A stretch of DNA of 64,000 bases from Chloroflexota bacterium (GTDB taxonomy: Bacteria > Chloroflexota > Dehalococcoidia > Lucifugimonadales > Lucifugimonadaceae), in NCBI GenBank assembly GCA_018650845.1, contig JABIFF010000017.1, positions 62,001 to 126,000 on the forward strand, written 5' to 3'. The notes beneath the pieces were generated by a model, which saw only the letters and a list, made by a program, of their open reading frames with translations, was not told the DNA's origin and searched no databases. How positions within the stretch are numbered: position 1 is the first letter of the stretch; each line of letters begins with the position of its first letter. Shown here piece after piece: positions 46,405 through 54,581 of the stretch. Made by a program: the position numbers and the translations under genes.

Positions 46405-47394
46405 TTAGGAACCGACGCCACAAGTCTGTAATGCCGCCAGAACCTCGTCTGGAATCTCAGATAGATCGCCCGAGCTAGTAGCGACGACTGCGCTTGCAAG
46501 ATCCGATGGGTCGAGTTCGCTTGAGAGGCACGTGAGTTGCTCAATAGTTAGATCGCTAACTGGAATCTCTGTGGCCGTTGGCTCTTCGGCAGGCTCGATT
46601 GGAATCGGACCTGCGCCATCGCCAATGCCGCCATCTGGCTCAACCGGAATTGCGATTCCGCCAAGACCACACTTTGCCAGCGCATCCTGTACTTCGGCAG
46701 TAGGCCCGCCCCCTTCAGGATTACGCAGCAAACTAAGTGCATCGTCGCCCAGTTCGCCAGTCATACATTCTAAGAACGATCCATCACCGCCAAAGCCACC
46801 ACGTAGACCTCCGCTGAAACCACCTTCGCTGCCACCAAATCGGAATCCGCCACCACCGTCACCAAAGTTCAGGCCGCACTCTTCCATCGCCGCCAAAGAT
46901 TCTGGCTCAAGACCAAATCCACTGCCTTGACCAATGTTGTCGAGCGCATCTTCGCCAAGAATTCCACCCAGGCATTCGCGAACTTCCGGGTTGTCGATAA
47001 CCCTTCCTGCAAATCCTCCGCCACCAGTTCGACCAAGATTTAGGCCGCATTCCTCGAAGGCAGCCAAAGATTCAGGCTCGAGCCCAAGCCCACTACCCTG
47101 CCCAAGATTATCGAGTGCATCGTCACCAAGAATTCCGGTAAGGCAATCCCTAACTTCGGGATCGGCAAGTCCGCTACCAACAAATCCACCGCCGCCACGA
47201 ATTCTGCCTGCTATGTCGCCAGCGGCGTTATCGACTCCGATACTTTCCGACTCCGTAACAACCGTTGGAATCGGTGTTGGCGGCTCTGGTTCTGCCGTTG
47301 GCTTTTCGGCAGCACTATCGCAAGCAGCGGATACAACGGCAATCATGATTGCTATTGAAATAAGTAGAGTTGATCGTGAAATTCTTGGCATCAT
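46405..47394 (-). CDS. Lipoprotein with four Cys-pair repeats (Gly-rich)
   Basis: A 329 aa lipoprotein: signal with lipobox VSAAC (Cys25) and a Pro/Thr/Glu linker (about 30-48). Four repeats follow, each with a Cys in C(L/M)xGxLGxDAL and a second Cys in (E/K)CGL: pairs 84/116, 141/173, 210/242 (each 32 apart) and 289/325. Glycine-rich spacers of about 25-36 residues join them. Each unit could be a helical hairpin stapled by a disulfide in the extracellular space. No family recognised. The neighbouring 47516-48691 gene bears the same unit. Function unknown. Confidence 0.78.
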   Translation of the reverse strand: MMPRISRSTLLISIAIMIAVVSAACDSAAEKPTAEPEPPTPIPTVVTESESIGVDNAAGDIAGRIRGGGGFVGSGLADPEVRDCLTGILGDDALDNLGQGSGLGLEPESLAAFEECGLNLGRTGGGGFAGRVIDNPEVRECLGGILGEDALDNIGQGSGFGLEPESLAAMEECGLNFGDGGGGFRFGGSEGGFSGGLRGGFGGDGSFLECMTGELGDDALSLLRNPEGGGPTAEVQDALAKCGLGGIAIPVEPDGGIGDGAGPIPIEPAEEPTATEIPVSDLTIEQLTCLSSELDPSDLASAVVATSSGDLSEIPDEVLAALQTCGVGS

Positions 47395-47515
47395 TTACTT
47401 CTGATTGATGAGCTAACCACGTGACCATGTGACATGGTCGTATTTAGACGCGGAAGCCCCGAGTATGAACATCCTATGGGGCAAATTTTCAGGAAATGTG
47501 AAGATTCTGCCCGAT

Positions 47516-48691
47516 TCACTCAATCACGGCGAGTAAATCGGCACATGCGCTCAGCGATTCGAGAGTTTCCTTGCCTTGGCACATCAGAACCATGTTGCCG
47601 GCAATCACATAATCGAAATATTTTGGGAACCCGCATCTACCGACGTGGTGACCGCCGTTCGAATCGCACCTGCGACGTTCAGATAGACCTTCTTGCCATC
47701 GTTGATCGTCTTTGTACAACGATGCACCTGCGCCAGTTGCCTCGTTAGCGAATTCGACTCCCGCTGACTTTGCAGCTTCGTGCGAAAAGTAGAATCGAGC
47801 TTCGTATTCGAGCCGGTTGTAAGGGTCTGATCCGTAGAAACCGTAGTGCGCTGAACTCGCCTCATCCAAACCGTCTACATCGTAGGTTTTCGACTTCTTG
47901 AAACCGATCGCTTCGAGATCGGCAACTGTGTATTTGCGTTCGGTGTCTTCAATTTTGGCGATCATCTCTTCGACTGACATTTCAATGCCGCACGAATCGA
48001 TTGCGTTCGAGAATCCAAGAAGCAATCCACCACCAAGCAACTCGCCATAGCCATCGGCAAACGAATTGCCAAGATCAGCAATCATGCACTGCTCGTCTGG
48101 CGAAGAATATCGCTGCGGTTCATCACTGCTACTGGTGTTCTCGTCATCAGCATTCGAAGCGGCCAATGCAGCCAGCTCTACTTGAGTGAGGCATTCGGTA
48201 AAGCCTTGAATAGCCAGTTGCGCTTCGGGACTTGCATCGTCATCGTCACCAATCATCAGCTCGGTGAGCACTCCCGGTTGAATGTCATCCAGCAACGAAG
48301 CTGCGCAAGCCGCCGAAGAACCGCTGAAAGTACCTAATTCCTGCTGAATTTGCCCCGCTAGGAATCCCACGACGAACTCGTTAGAAAAGCAGCCCTGAAT
48401 TGATGATTCTTCGTCGTCGTTCAGTTCTATTTCGCCCAGAGCAAGGGCCTTCATGCGATCTTCGCCAAGCTTGGCGGTGAAGCACTCGACATCGGCTTCT
48501 GGAATTTGAGCCAGAAAGGCTTCGAAATCCATATCGGGAGATTCAGTGATGATCCCAATAGCGGGTGTCGATGTTGGCGCCGGAGTTGAAGTAGCCGGAA
48601 CCTCTGTTGGCTCGGCTGCCGTGCCTCCGCATGCAACAAGGAAGACGGAAATCAGGGCAATGATCACAAATATCAGCGAGCGTCGATTCAA
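47516..48691 (-). CDS. Lipoprotein with three Cys-pair repeats
   Basis: A 391 aa lipoprotein with lipobox LVAC (Cys21) and a Thr/Pro-rich linker (about 25-45). Three units of the same Cys-pair repeat as the next gene appear: Cys 70/101, 129/167 and 202/234, with CFTAKLGED and CMIADLGNS matching the CLxGILGxD start. The C-terminal 140 residues form a separate domain with YGSDPYNRLEYEARFYF and a pair of Cys in RRCDSNGGHHVGRCGF. Not recognised. Likely surface-exposed. Confidence 0.75.
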   Translation of the reverse strand: MNRRSLIFVIIALISVFLVACGGTAAEPTEVPATSTPAPTSTPAIGIITESPDMDFEAFLAQIPEADVECFTAKLGEDRMKALALGEIELNDDEESSIQGCFSNEFVVGFLAGQIQQELGTFSGSSAACAASLLDDIQPGVLTELMIGDDDDASPEAQLAIQGFTECLTQVELAALAASNADDENTSSSDEPQRYSSPDEQCMIADLGNSFADGYGELLGGGLLLGFSNAIDSCGIEMSVEEMIAKIEDTERKYTVADLEAIGFKKSKTYDVDGLDEASSAHYGFYGSDPYNRLEYEARFYFSHEAAKSAGVEFANEATGAGASLYKDDQRWQEGLSERRRCDSNGGHHVGRCGFPKYFDYVIAGNMVLMCQGKETLESLSACADLLAVIE

Positions 48692-48757
48692 AATTTCCTC
48701 GATTACGAATTTCCAGCCCGCCAGTTAATTATTACAAATGGGATGCTTCCCAAAAAA

Positions 48758-49258
48758 CTACAAACGGTCTTTGACGAACACGGCGATTTCACGTGGGTTC
48801 ATTCGCCCGACTTGAGTCGTTGCATACAACGACGCAGCGACTTCGCCACCGGGTTTCAGTATGAACTCTGCCGGTTGCGTAATGGGAGAATCTTTTCGTT
48901 CGCCCTGAACCGATCCGACTGCTGCGATATCGGCTTCAGTCACGCCAAAGCCAATTGGGAACTTGAAGCCGCCATCAGAGATCGTCTTTCGAACTGCGGC
49001 TTCTGAATCGGTGCTTGCAGCGATTACTTTGACGCCTAATCGACTAAGAAGTCGGTACTGTTCCTGAACTGCAACCAACTGGCGCAGACAGTAACCTCAC
49101 CAGCCGCCTCGATAGAACATTACGTACGCCCACGAATCATTCAAATCACCGGGAATAGATAGCTTTTCGCCTCTCGGCAAAGAAATTTCCAACTCAGGAA
49201 ATTTATCTCCGGGCATCAGGATTTTTTGCGATGAGCTAGCGGTTTTCGAATCGCTCAA
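48758..49258 (-). CDS. Peroxiredoxin-like selenoprotein (in-frame UGA as Sec)
   Basis: AhpC/TSA thioredoxin-fold protein of 166 aa counting selenocysteine. The frame from TTG 49258 (TTGA overlap with the leuS stop; ATG 49216 also possible) runs PGDKFPELEISLPRGEKL, AYVMFYRGGW, then UGA at 49097-49099, then GYCLRQLVAVQEQY to the stop at 48758. The UGA stands where relatives have the redox Cys of RGGWCPYC, giving U54-x-x-C57. A hairpin fitting the bacterial SECIS pattern follows the UGA. UGA is an ordinary stop for leuS and the kinase gene, so this is recoding or a mutation, not a changed code. Reduces peroxides or disulfides. Confidence 0.8.
49056..49093 (-). promoter_or_regulatory. Putative bacterial SECIS element
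   Basis: Downstream of the UGA on the minus strand. Upper stem CUGCGCC / GGU-U-GCAG (7 bp, one bulged U) is capped by the AGUU loop with G second in the loop; a lower stem UACUGU / ACAGUA (6 bp) closes it. Sixteen nucleotides separate the UGA from the apical loop. This fits the published bacterial consensus: stem of at least 4 bp, G among the first two loop bases, loop about 16-37 nt from UGA. Confidence 0.6.
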
Positions 49259-51726
49259 TTCGCTGGCCTGACAACGATGTTTACGAGCCTGCCAGGCACG
49301 TAAATCTCTTTGACGATTGCCATGCCTTCGAGGTGACGTGCAACGTTCTCCGCCATTTTCGCAGCTGCAATCGCATCATCCTGCGAAATATCTGCTGCAA
49401 CTTCGATCTGATCACGAAGTTTGCCCTGAACCTGCACCGCAAGAGTAATCGTGTCGCTGACAGTCAGTGATTCGTCGAAACTAGGCAGTAGTTCGAGGTG
49501 AATTGAACCAGTGTGCCCATTTCGCTCCCAAAGCTCTTCAGCAACGTGTGGAGCCATTGGCGCTACGTGCAGCAGTAATCGTTCTACTGCCGACTTGAAT
49601 GACGAAGCGGAAATATCGCCCGAATCGTAAGAACGAATCAGCTCAGTCGTGAACTCCATCAGTGCAGAGATAGAAGTGTTGAACTTAAACACTTCCATAT
49701 CGGTAACGAACCGCTTGGTCGTTACATGCGATGCCCGCTCAAGAGTTTTTTCGGTTTCGGGAGTTCCCGTATCGCCAAGAACGGAAGCATCTCGCTGTGA
49801 AATGTCCCAAATTCGGGTCAGCCAACGACGAATGCCGTTGATGCCGGAGTCCGACCAGTCACCACCCTGATCCCAAGGTCCAAGGAACATGAGATACAGG
49901 CGAAGCGTGTCGGCACCGTGCTGTTCGACCACAGGGTCGGGATTCAGCGGGTTAGATCGCTTTGAAATCTTCTTGCCGTTTTTAATCAGCATTCCCTGAT
50001 TCGTGAGTTTGGCATACGGCTCATCAAAGTCGACGAATCCCAGATCACGCAACGCCTTGTTGAAGAATCGTGAGTACAGCAGGTGCATTACTGCGTGCTC
50101 TCGACCACCGATGTACGAAGCTACCGGCGACCATGCGTTCACTTGATCTTTTTCGAACGGAACTTCGGAGTGGTTGGGACTCGCGAATCGCAAGTGGTAC
50201 CAAGATGAACACACGAACGTGTCGAGAGTGTCGGATTCTCGTTTCGCCGCCTTGCCACAATCTGGACATGTTGTATTCAGGAAAGACGGATCTTTGCTAA
50301 GCGGAGACTTTCCGTCAGCGTCGAATTTCAGGTTGTCGGGCAGAATTACCGGCAGATCCTGTTCGGGAACGGGAACAGTGCCGCAATCGTCGCAATAGAT
50401 GATCGGGATTGGCGTGCCCCAGTAGCGCTGCCTTGAAATCAGCCAATCACGCAGGTGATAGGTAATAGTTCGAGTGCCAATATTTTCTTTTTCAATCTTG
50501 TCGGCGATCGCTTCCTTGCCGTCGGTGCTCGAAAGACCGTCGAACTCGCCAGAATTAACCTGAGTTCCAACTGGAATCCATGCTTCTTCGAGCTCTCCGC
50601 CATCCCAGTTTGGAGGTGCGACAACCACTCGAATTTCGAGTCCGTACTTCTTCGCAAACACGAAATCACGAGAGTCGTGAGCTGGAACGCCCATCACAGC
50701 ACCGGTTCCGTAGGTTGAAAGAACGTAATCGCCGACTAGGACGGGAACACGCTCGCCGTTGAGCGGATTGATGCAGTAAGCGCCGGTTTCAACACCGGTT
50801 TTCTCGCGCTCGGTCGACGTTCGGTCGATCTCTGTTTGTCGGCTTGCATCTGCGACATATTCATCGACAGCCGCTTTGTGCGAAGGCTGGGTGAGCTTTT
50901 CAACAAGAGGGTGCTCAGGTGCAAGAACCACGAACGTAACGCCATAGACGGTATCGATTCGAGTGGTGAAAGTTTCGATCTTTTCGCCGGGAGCAAATTC
51001 GCTCACATCAAAACCGATAGTCGTTCCGGTTGAACGACCAATCCAGTTCGTCTGCATGGTCTTTATCTGCTCTGGCCAGTCGATCTGGTCAAAGTTCAAA
51101 AGCTCGTCAGCGTACTTTGTAATCGCAAAGAACCACTGCGGAAGTGCGCGCTTTACAACAACGGTGTCGCATCGTTCGCACAGGCCGTCTTTTACTTGCT
51201 CGTTAGCGAGGGTGGTCTGGTCTTTTGGGCACCAGTTGGCGAGTCCGTGTTCGCGATAGGCAATTCCGTTATTGTAGAACTGCAGGAAGAAATATTGGTT
51301 CCACTTGTAGTACTCGGGATCCGACGTCGCAAGTTCACGATCCCAGTCGTACGATCCGCCCATTTCGCGGAATTGGCGACGAAAGTTTTCGATGTTGATA
51401 TTCGTCCACTTGCGTGGGTCTTCGCCGTTTTCGATAGCGGCGTTTTCAGCTGGAAGTCCGAACGAGTCGAAACCTTGCGGCTGCATAACGTTGAAGCCCT
51501 GCATTCGCTTGAAACGTGCATGAGCATCGGAAGGGGCGTACTGATACCAGTGACCAATGTGAAGGTCGCCAGACGGGTACGGGAACATCGTTAGGTGGAA
51601 GTAGTTTTCCTTGCCCTCAACCTTGTCGATGGCTTTGTAAACGCCGTCGGCTTCCCACTTTGCTTGCCACTTTTTCTCGATATCGCTAGGTGTGTAGCGT
51701 TCGAAATCGTTACCCGTTGTAGTCAA
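49255..51726 (-). CDS. leuS: Leucyl-tRNA synthetase
   Basis: Class I synthetase of 823 aa that charges tRNA-Leu. HIGH motif: PYPSGDLHIGHWYQYAPSD; editing domain in the middle with TGAVMGVPAHDSRDF; tRNA-binding C-terminal domain. The KMSKS loop reads KKISKRSNPLNPDP, unusual since KMSKSKGN is the norm, with Ile and Arg in place of Met and Ser. Two zinc-knuckle Cys pairs (CPKD...CERC and CDDCG...CPDCG). TTG start with GGAAG upstream. The 3' end overlaps the selenoprotein start by TTGA, so the two are coupled. Confidence 0.96.
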   Translation of the reverse strand: MTTTGNDFERYTPSDIEKKWQAKWEADGVYKAIDKVEGKENYFHLTMFPYPSGDLHIGHWYQYAPSDAHARFKRMQGFNVMQPQGFDSFGLPAENAAIENGEDPRKWTNINIENFRRQFREMGGSYDWDRELATSDPEYYKWNQYFFLQFYNNGIAYREHGLANWCPKDQTTLANEQVKDGLCERCDTVVVKRALPQWFFAITKYADELLNFDQIDWPEQIKTMQTNWIGRSTGTTIGFDVSEFAPGEKIETFTTRIDTVYGVTFVVLAPEHPLVEKLTQPSHKAAVDEYVADASRQTEIDRTSTEREKTGVETGAYCINPLNGERVPVLVGDYVLSTYGTGAVMGVPAHDSRDFVFAKKYGLEIRVVVAPPNWDGGELEEAWIPVGTQVNSGEFDGLSSTDGKEAIADKIEKENIGTRTITYHLRDWLISRQRYWGTPIPIIYCDDCGTVPVPEQDLPVILPDNLKFDADGKSPLSKDPSFLNTTCPDCGKAAKRESDTLDTFVCSSWYHLRFASPNHSEVPFEKDQVNAWSPVASYIGGREHAVMHLLYSRFFNKALRDLGFVDFDEPYAKLTNQGMLIKNGKKISKRSNPLNPDPVVEQHGADTLRLYLMFLGPWDQGGDWSDSGINGIRRWLTRIWDISQRDASVLGDTGTPETEKTLERASHVTTKRFVTDMEVFKFNTSISALMEFTTELIRSYDSGDISASSFKSAVERLLLHVAPMAPHVAEELWERNGHTGSIHLELLPSFDESLTVSDTITLAVQVQGKLRDQIEVAADISQDDAIAAAKMAENVARHLEGMAIVKEIYVPGRLVNIVVRPAN

Positions 51727-51884
51727 AATTCGCTTCCGGACTTGCTCGTGATCGCCGTGTGAACTTCGCGATCAAATCAATTTAGCTTGCTTACGTGCGC
51801 GCGGAACACGCAACAAGTGGCGAATTTTACCAATGCTTTCGAGTGACTGCTGCGAGAAGGGCTTTTAGTACTCGCCAACTGGCG

Positions 51885-52247
51885 TCATTCCGAGCTAGAG
51901 GAAGCAGCCAACGCCCATTTCCATCGGACGTATACAAGCGTTGCGATGATTAGCCCCGCCCAAGGCATGCCAAACGTGGCTAGACCAACCGGAATTAACG
52001 GCAACATGCAAACAATAAAAATACCTAGGATAGTTTTCTTGGTGCGAGCCGATGATCGACCGGTGATTTCAGTGAATCTCAGCAGAAGAATTCCCGCCAT
52101 CATCGAGATAAACGCTAATCCGGCAATTCGAATTGCGTATATCGCCGATTCTTCTTTGAATGACGGATGAAACACCACCACGCCAATCGTGACGGCGAAA
52201 ATAATCGCCCAGCCGGTAATGATTAGGTCTCGAACGCTGCTACTCAT
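51885..52247 (-). CDS. Small integral membrane protein
   Basis: A 120 aa protein with four predicted helices: LIITGWAIIFAVTIGVVVF, IRIAGLAFISMMAGILLL, TILGIFIVCMLPLIPVGLA and WAGLIIATLVYVRWKWAL. A basic loop (RSSARTKK) lies between helices 2 and 3. No family recognised. It starts 11 bp after the MOSC gene and ends the SDR-GNAT-MOSC operon. Confidence 0.68.
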   Translation of the reverse strand: MSSSVRDLIITGWAIIFAVTIGVVVFHPSFKEESAIYAIRIAGLAFISMMAGILLLRFTEITGRSSARTKKTILGIFIVCMLPLIPVGLATFGMPWAGLIIATLVYVRWKWALAASSSSE

Positions 52248-52258
52248 GGAGATTCAGG

Positions 52259-53041
52259 CTATCCGACCTGCACAGAATCGCCAATACGAATTAGTGCTTC
52301 GTCGCTAACAGGCGAGAGCTGAACTGCAAATGTCGGTTCTTCGTGGCCGTTAGCTGACATAAGACTTTTCATGATGTCGAGATCACGCTCGCCGTTCACC
52401 GGATTGGCGTGTGTCGCCAGACATCTAGGCACGAGGCGGTTCACTTTGTACGAGCTTTCGCCTATCGATATTTGGCCAGTCCAAGCCAGTTCTTCCCAGG
52501 CGTCTATGCCCTCGACGACGACGTTTGTTCGGAATCTTCGACCGTCTAGCTCCAGTGACATGTGCGATTCGAGAGCTTTTAGCGATTCGACACTGTGAAG
52601 CGTGACTCCGCCGTCTTCGAAATCGTGAAATAAGCCTTGCCGACCATCGCCGATTAAGTTCAATGGCACTCGTTCGGGGTGGCCGACGAGTGGATTGATC
52701 TCGAGCGCAGTTACGAATTCACCGACGGCTTCGCTGAGATCGAAACGATCTTCTTCTGAATCGATCGATCCTTCAGCAAATATTTCGCTTTCGTATTTGA
52801 GCGTCAGTACCCGCGACTGGTCGTTGAAACCGAGTTCAAGTTACGGGATTCCAGGCGTGTTTGAAAGTGCAACAAAGTTGATCTTTCGACGCCACGACCA
52901 ATCGTCGGGAGCGCCTTGATCGGCGAACCTGAACGCGAGTATCCGATCACCTTGAATTTTGCCGTCGATCACCTGCAGCTGTTCGAGCCGCTCAGGTGTG
53001 AACGACTTCACCGGATGTCGATATAGCTCAATTACTTTCAC
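52259..53041 (-). pseudogene. MOSC-domain protein interrupted by an in-frame TAA
   Basis: Molybdenum-cofactor sulfurase C-terminal (MOSC) domain protein, about 260 residues. From GTG 53041 (GTGA overlap with the GNAT stop) it reads MKVIELYRHPVKSFTPERLE, the usual N-terminal barrel. A TAA at 52841-52843 interrupts after SNTPGIP; beyond it the same frame continues LELGFNDQSRVLTLKYES and on to VNRLVPRCLATHANPVNGER, the MOSC cysteine region. A single change (for example from AAA or CAA) explains it. No UGA, so Sec insertion does not apply. Either a recent pseudogene or a sequence error; MOSC proteins bind sulfurated Mo species. Confidence 0.82.
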
Positions 53042-53448
53042 GAGAGTCGCTTCCCCATTGATATGACTTCGTCTTGCGAATATCCAATCGCACCGTAAAA
53101 CCCGATTACCTTGTCGTTATTCGATCGCACCTGAAGATTGATCTTTACGCAGCCAAGTTCTCGCAACAATTCCTCCGAGCGTTCCATCAAGGCGGCACCC
53201 AGACCGTTCGATTGCTGGTCAGGGTCGACAGCCAAGTAGTTGATCCAGCCACGGTGGCCTTCATAGCCGGCCATAACCGACCCAACTAACGAGTCACCGT
53301 CGACACCCACTAAAAACAGTTCGGCCTGGAACGACATCTTCAAATCAATATCTTGATCGGGGTCGTTTTGCGGACGAACGAGTTCGCACTTTCGCCACAA
53401 GTCGATCACGGCGCCACGGTCAGATTCTTGAAATGTGCGAATTTCCAT
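53038..53448 (-). CDS. GNAT-family N-acetyltransferase
   Basis: A 136 aa acetyl-CoA-dependent acetyltransferase. The pyrophosphate loop is VDPDQQSNGLGAALMER (Q/RxxGxG/A) and the N-terminus EIRTFQESDRGAVIDLWRKC is typical of RimI-type and small-molecule GNATs. Substrate unknown. It starts 12 bp after the SDR gene stop and overlaps the MOSC gene by 4 bp, so it is in the middle of that operon. Confidence 0.92.
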   Translation of the reverse strand: MEIRTFQESDRGAVIDLWRKCELVRPQNDPDQDIDLKMSFQAELFLVGVDGDSLVGSVMAGYEGHRGWINYLAVDPDQQSNGLGAALMERSEELLRELGCVKINLQVRSNNDKVIGFYGAIGYSQDEVISMGKRLS

Positions 53449-53460
53449 TATCTGTGCTGC

Positions 53461-54396
53461 TTAGAACCTGCTCGAACCTCTGCTTGAGTCGAAGTGGGTC
53501 TTGAGATCGGGATTTGCCACGATGAAGTCTTTCGAATCCATTACTAGATTTTCCTGTAGCTGAATTGTCATTCCGCCATCAACAGCCAAAACGTGACCTG
53601 TGATGAACGATGCTTCGTTCGAACACAGGAAACCAACGGCGTTGGCGATATCTTCAGGAATTCCGGTTCGACGAACAGGGTAGTGCAGTTCGAAAAGTCT
53701 GAACCCGGCGTCGTTTCCGACTTCGTTCCAGTGCTCATCACCTCGTTCGGTAACGATGTGACCCGGAGCGATGGCGTTCACGGTAATCCCAAGCGGACCA
53801 AAATCGATTGCCATCTGTTTTGTCAGACCAATCACAGCCGCCTTACCAGCGTTGTATATGAGCGAGCGAGGTGCCTGATGTAGTCCGTGAACTGATGACA
53901 TGTTCACGATACGACCTACGTTCTGAGCAGGTGGATTTCCGTGTCGACGCCCAGCACCACTCCAAGAAGCCTGTTCGAAATTAGGATCGGCTCCCGATTC
54001 TTCCATCGCAGGAACGGCGTACTTGGCTCCGAGATATAAAGCGCCTACGAGAAGTCCCATGCCGTTATTCCAATTTTCAGGCTCTACTTCCACGGCACTG
54101 CCGGCGTTATCGGCACCTGCGTAGGCATTTTGAACGAGTAGATCGAGTCGACCAAACGATGAAACGGCCTTTTCGACCATTTCCTTGGCAGTTGATTCCT
54201 TCGAAACGTCGCCAGCCAAGAATTCAGCCTTGCCGCCGGCTGCGCGAATCTCGTTGACAGTATTGGCACCTGCAGCTTCATTCACATCGACGATCAACAC
54301 GCTGCCGCCATCGGCCGCTATTCGTCTCGCGCACCCGCCACCGATTCCAAGCGCTCCACCAGTAACAATTGCGCTCCGGTCATCAAATCTGCCCAT
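53461..54396 (-). CDS. Short-chain dehydrogenase/reductase
   Basis: NAD(P)-binding oxidoreductase of 311 aa. Cofactor loop VTGGALGIGGGCAR, catalytic Ser in IVNMSSVHGL and YNAGK (Tyr/Lys). It has an insertion between strands 4 and 5 (EQASWSGAGRRHGN) and a 35-residue C-terminal tail, both longer than in a typical FabG. Likely oxidises an alcohol in a degradative pathway. First gene of a minus-strand operon (SDR, GNAT, MOSC, small membrane protein), divergent from the D-aminoacylase gene. Confidence 0.93.
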   Translation of the reverse strand: MGRFDDRSAIVTGGALGIGGGCARRIAADGGSVLIVDVNEAAGANTVNEIRAAGGKAEFLAGDVSKESTAKEMVEKAVSSFGRLDLLVQNAYAGADNAGSAVEVEPENWNNGMGLLVGALYLGAKYAVPAMEESGADPNFEQASWSGAGRRHGNPPAQNVGRIVNMSSVHGLHQAPRSLIYNAGKAAVIGLTKQMAIDFGPLGITVNAIAPGHIVTERGDEHWNEVGNDAGFRLFELHYPVRRTGIPEDIANAVGFLCSNEASFITGHVLAVDGGMTIQLQENLVMDSKDFIVANPDLKTHFDSSRGSSRF

Positions 54397-54581
54397 TAAT
54401 TCGCCTCTGGTAATCGCCTGAAAGTGTGTGTGAATTGAACGAGGTCATTGTTCCAGATATTTATCTTCATGTGTGCCCCAATCTCCAAATGATTCTTCAA
54501 CAATTGCTCGACCAACGCTTGGTAGCGGCGTAACCTGCCAGCGTTCGAGGTTTCAACGACTAATCTCTCAGGAGAAAAAAC

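Noticed and set aside
48758..49078. Independent 106 aa protein starting at an internal TTG
   Set aside because: It is the C-terminal part of the peroxiredoxin-like frame after the UGA; the N-terminal half upstream is coherent and catalytic, so the short version is an artefact of treating UGA as stop.
52841..53041. Selenocysteine or readthrough in the MOSC gene
   Set aside because: The interrupting codon is TAA, not TGA, and no readthrough or pyrrolysine context is visible; a nonsense mutation or sequence error is simpler.
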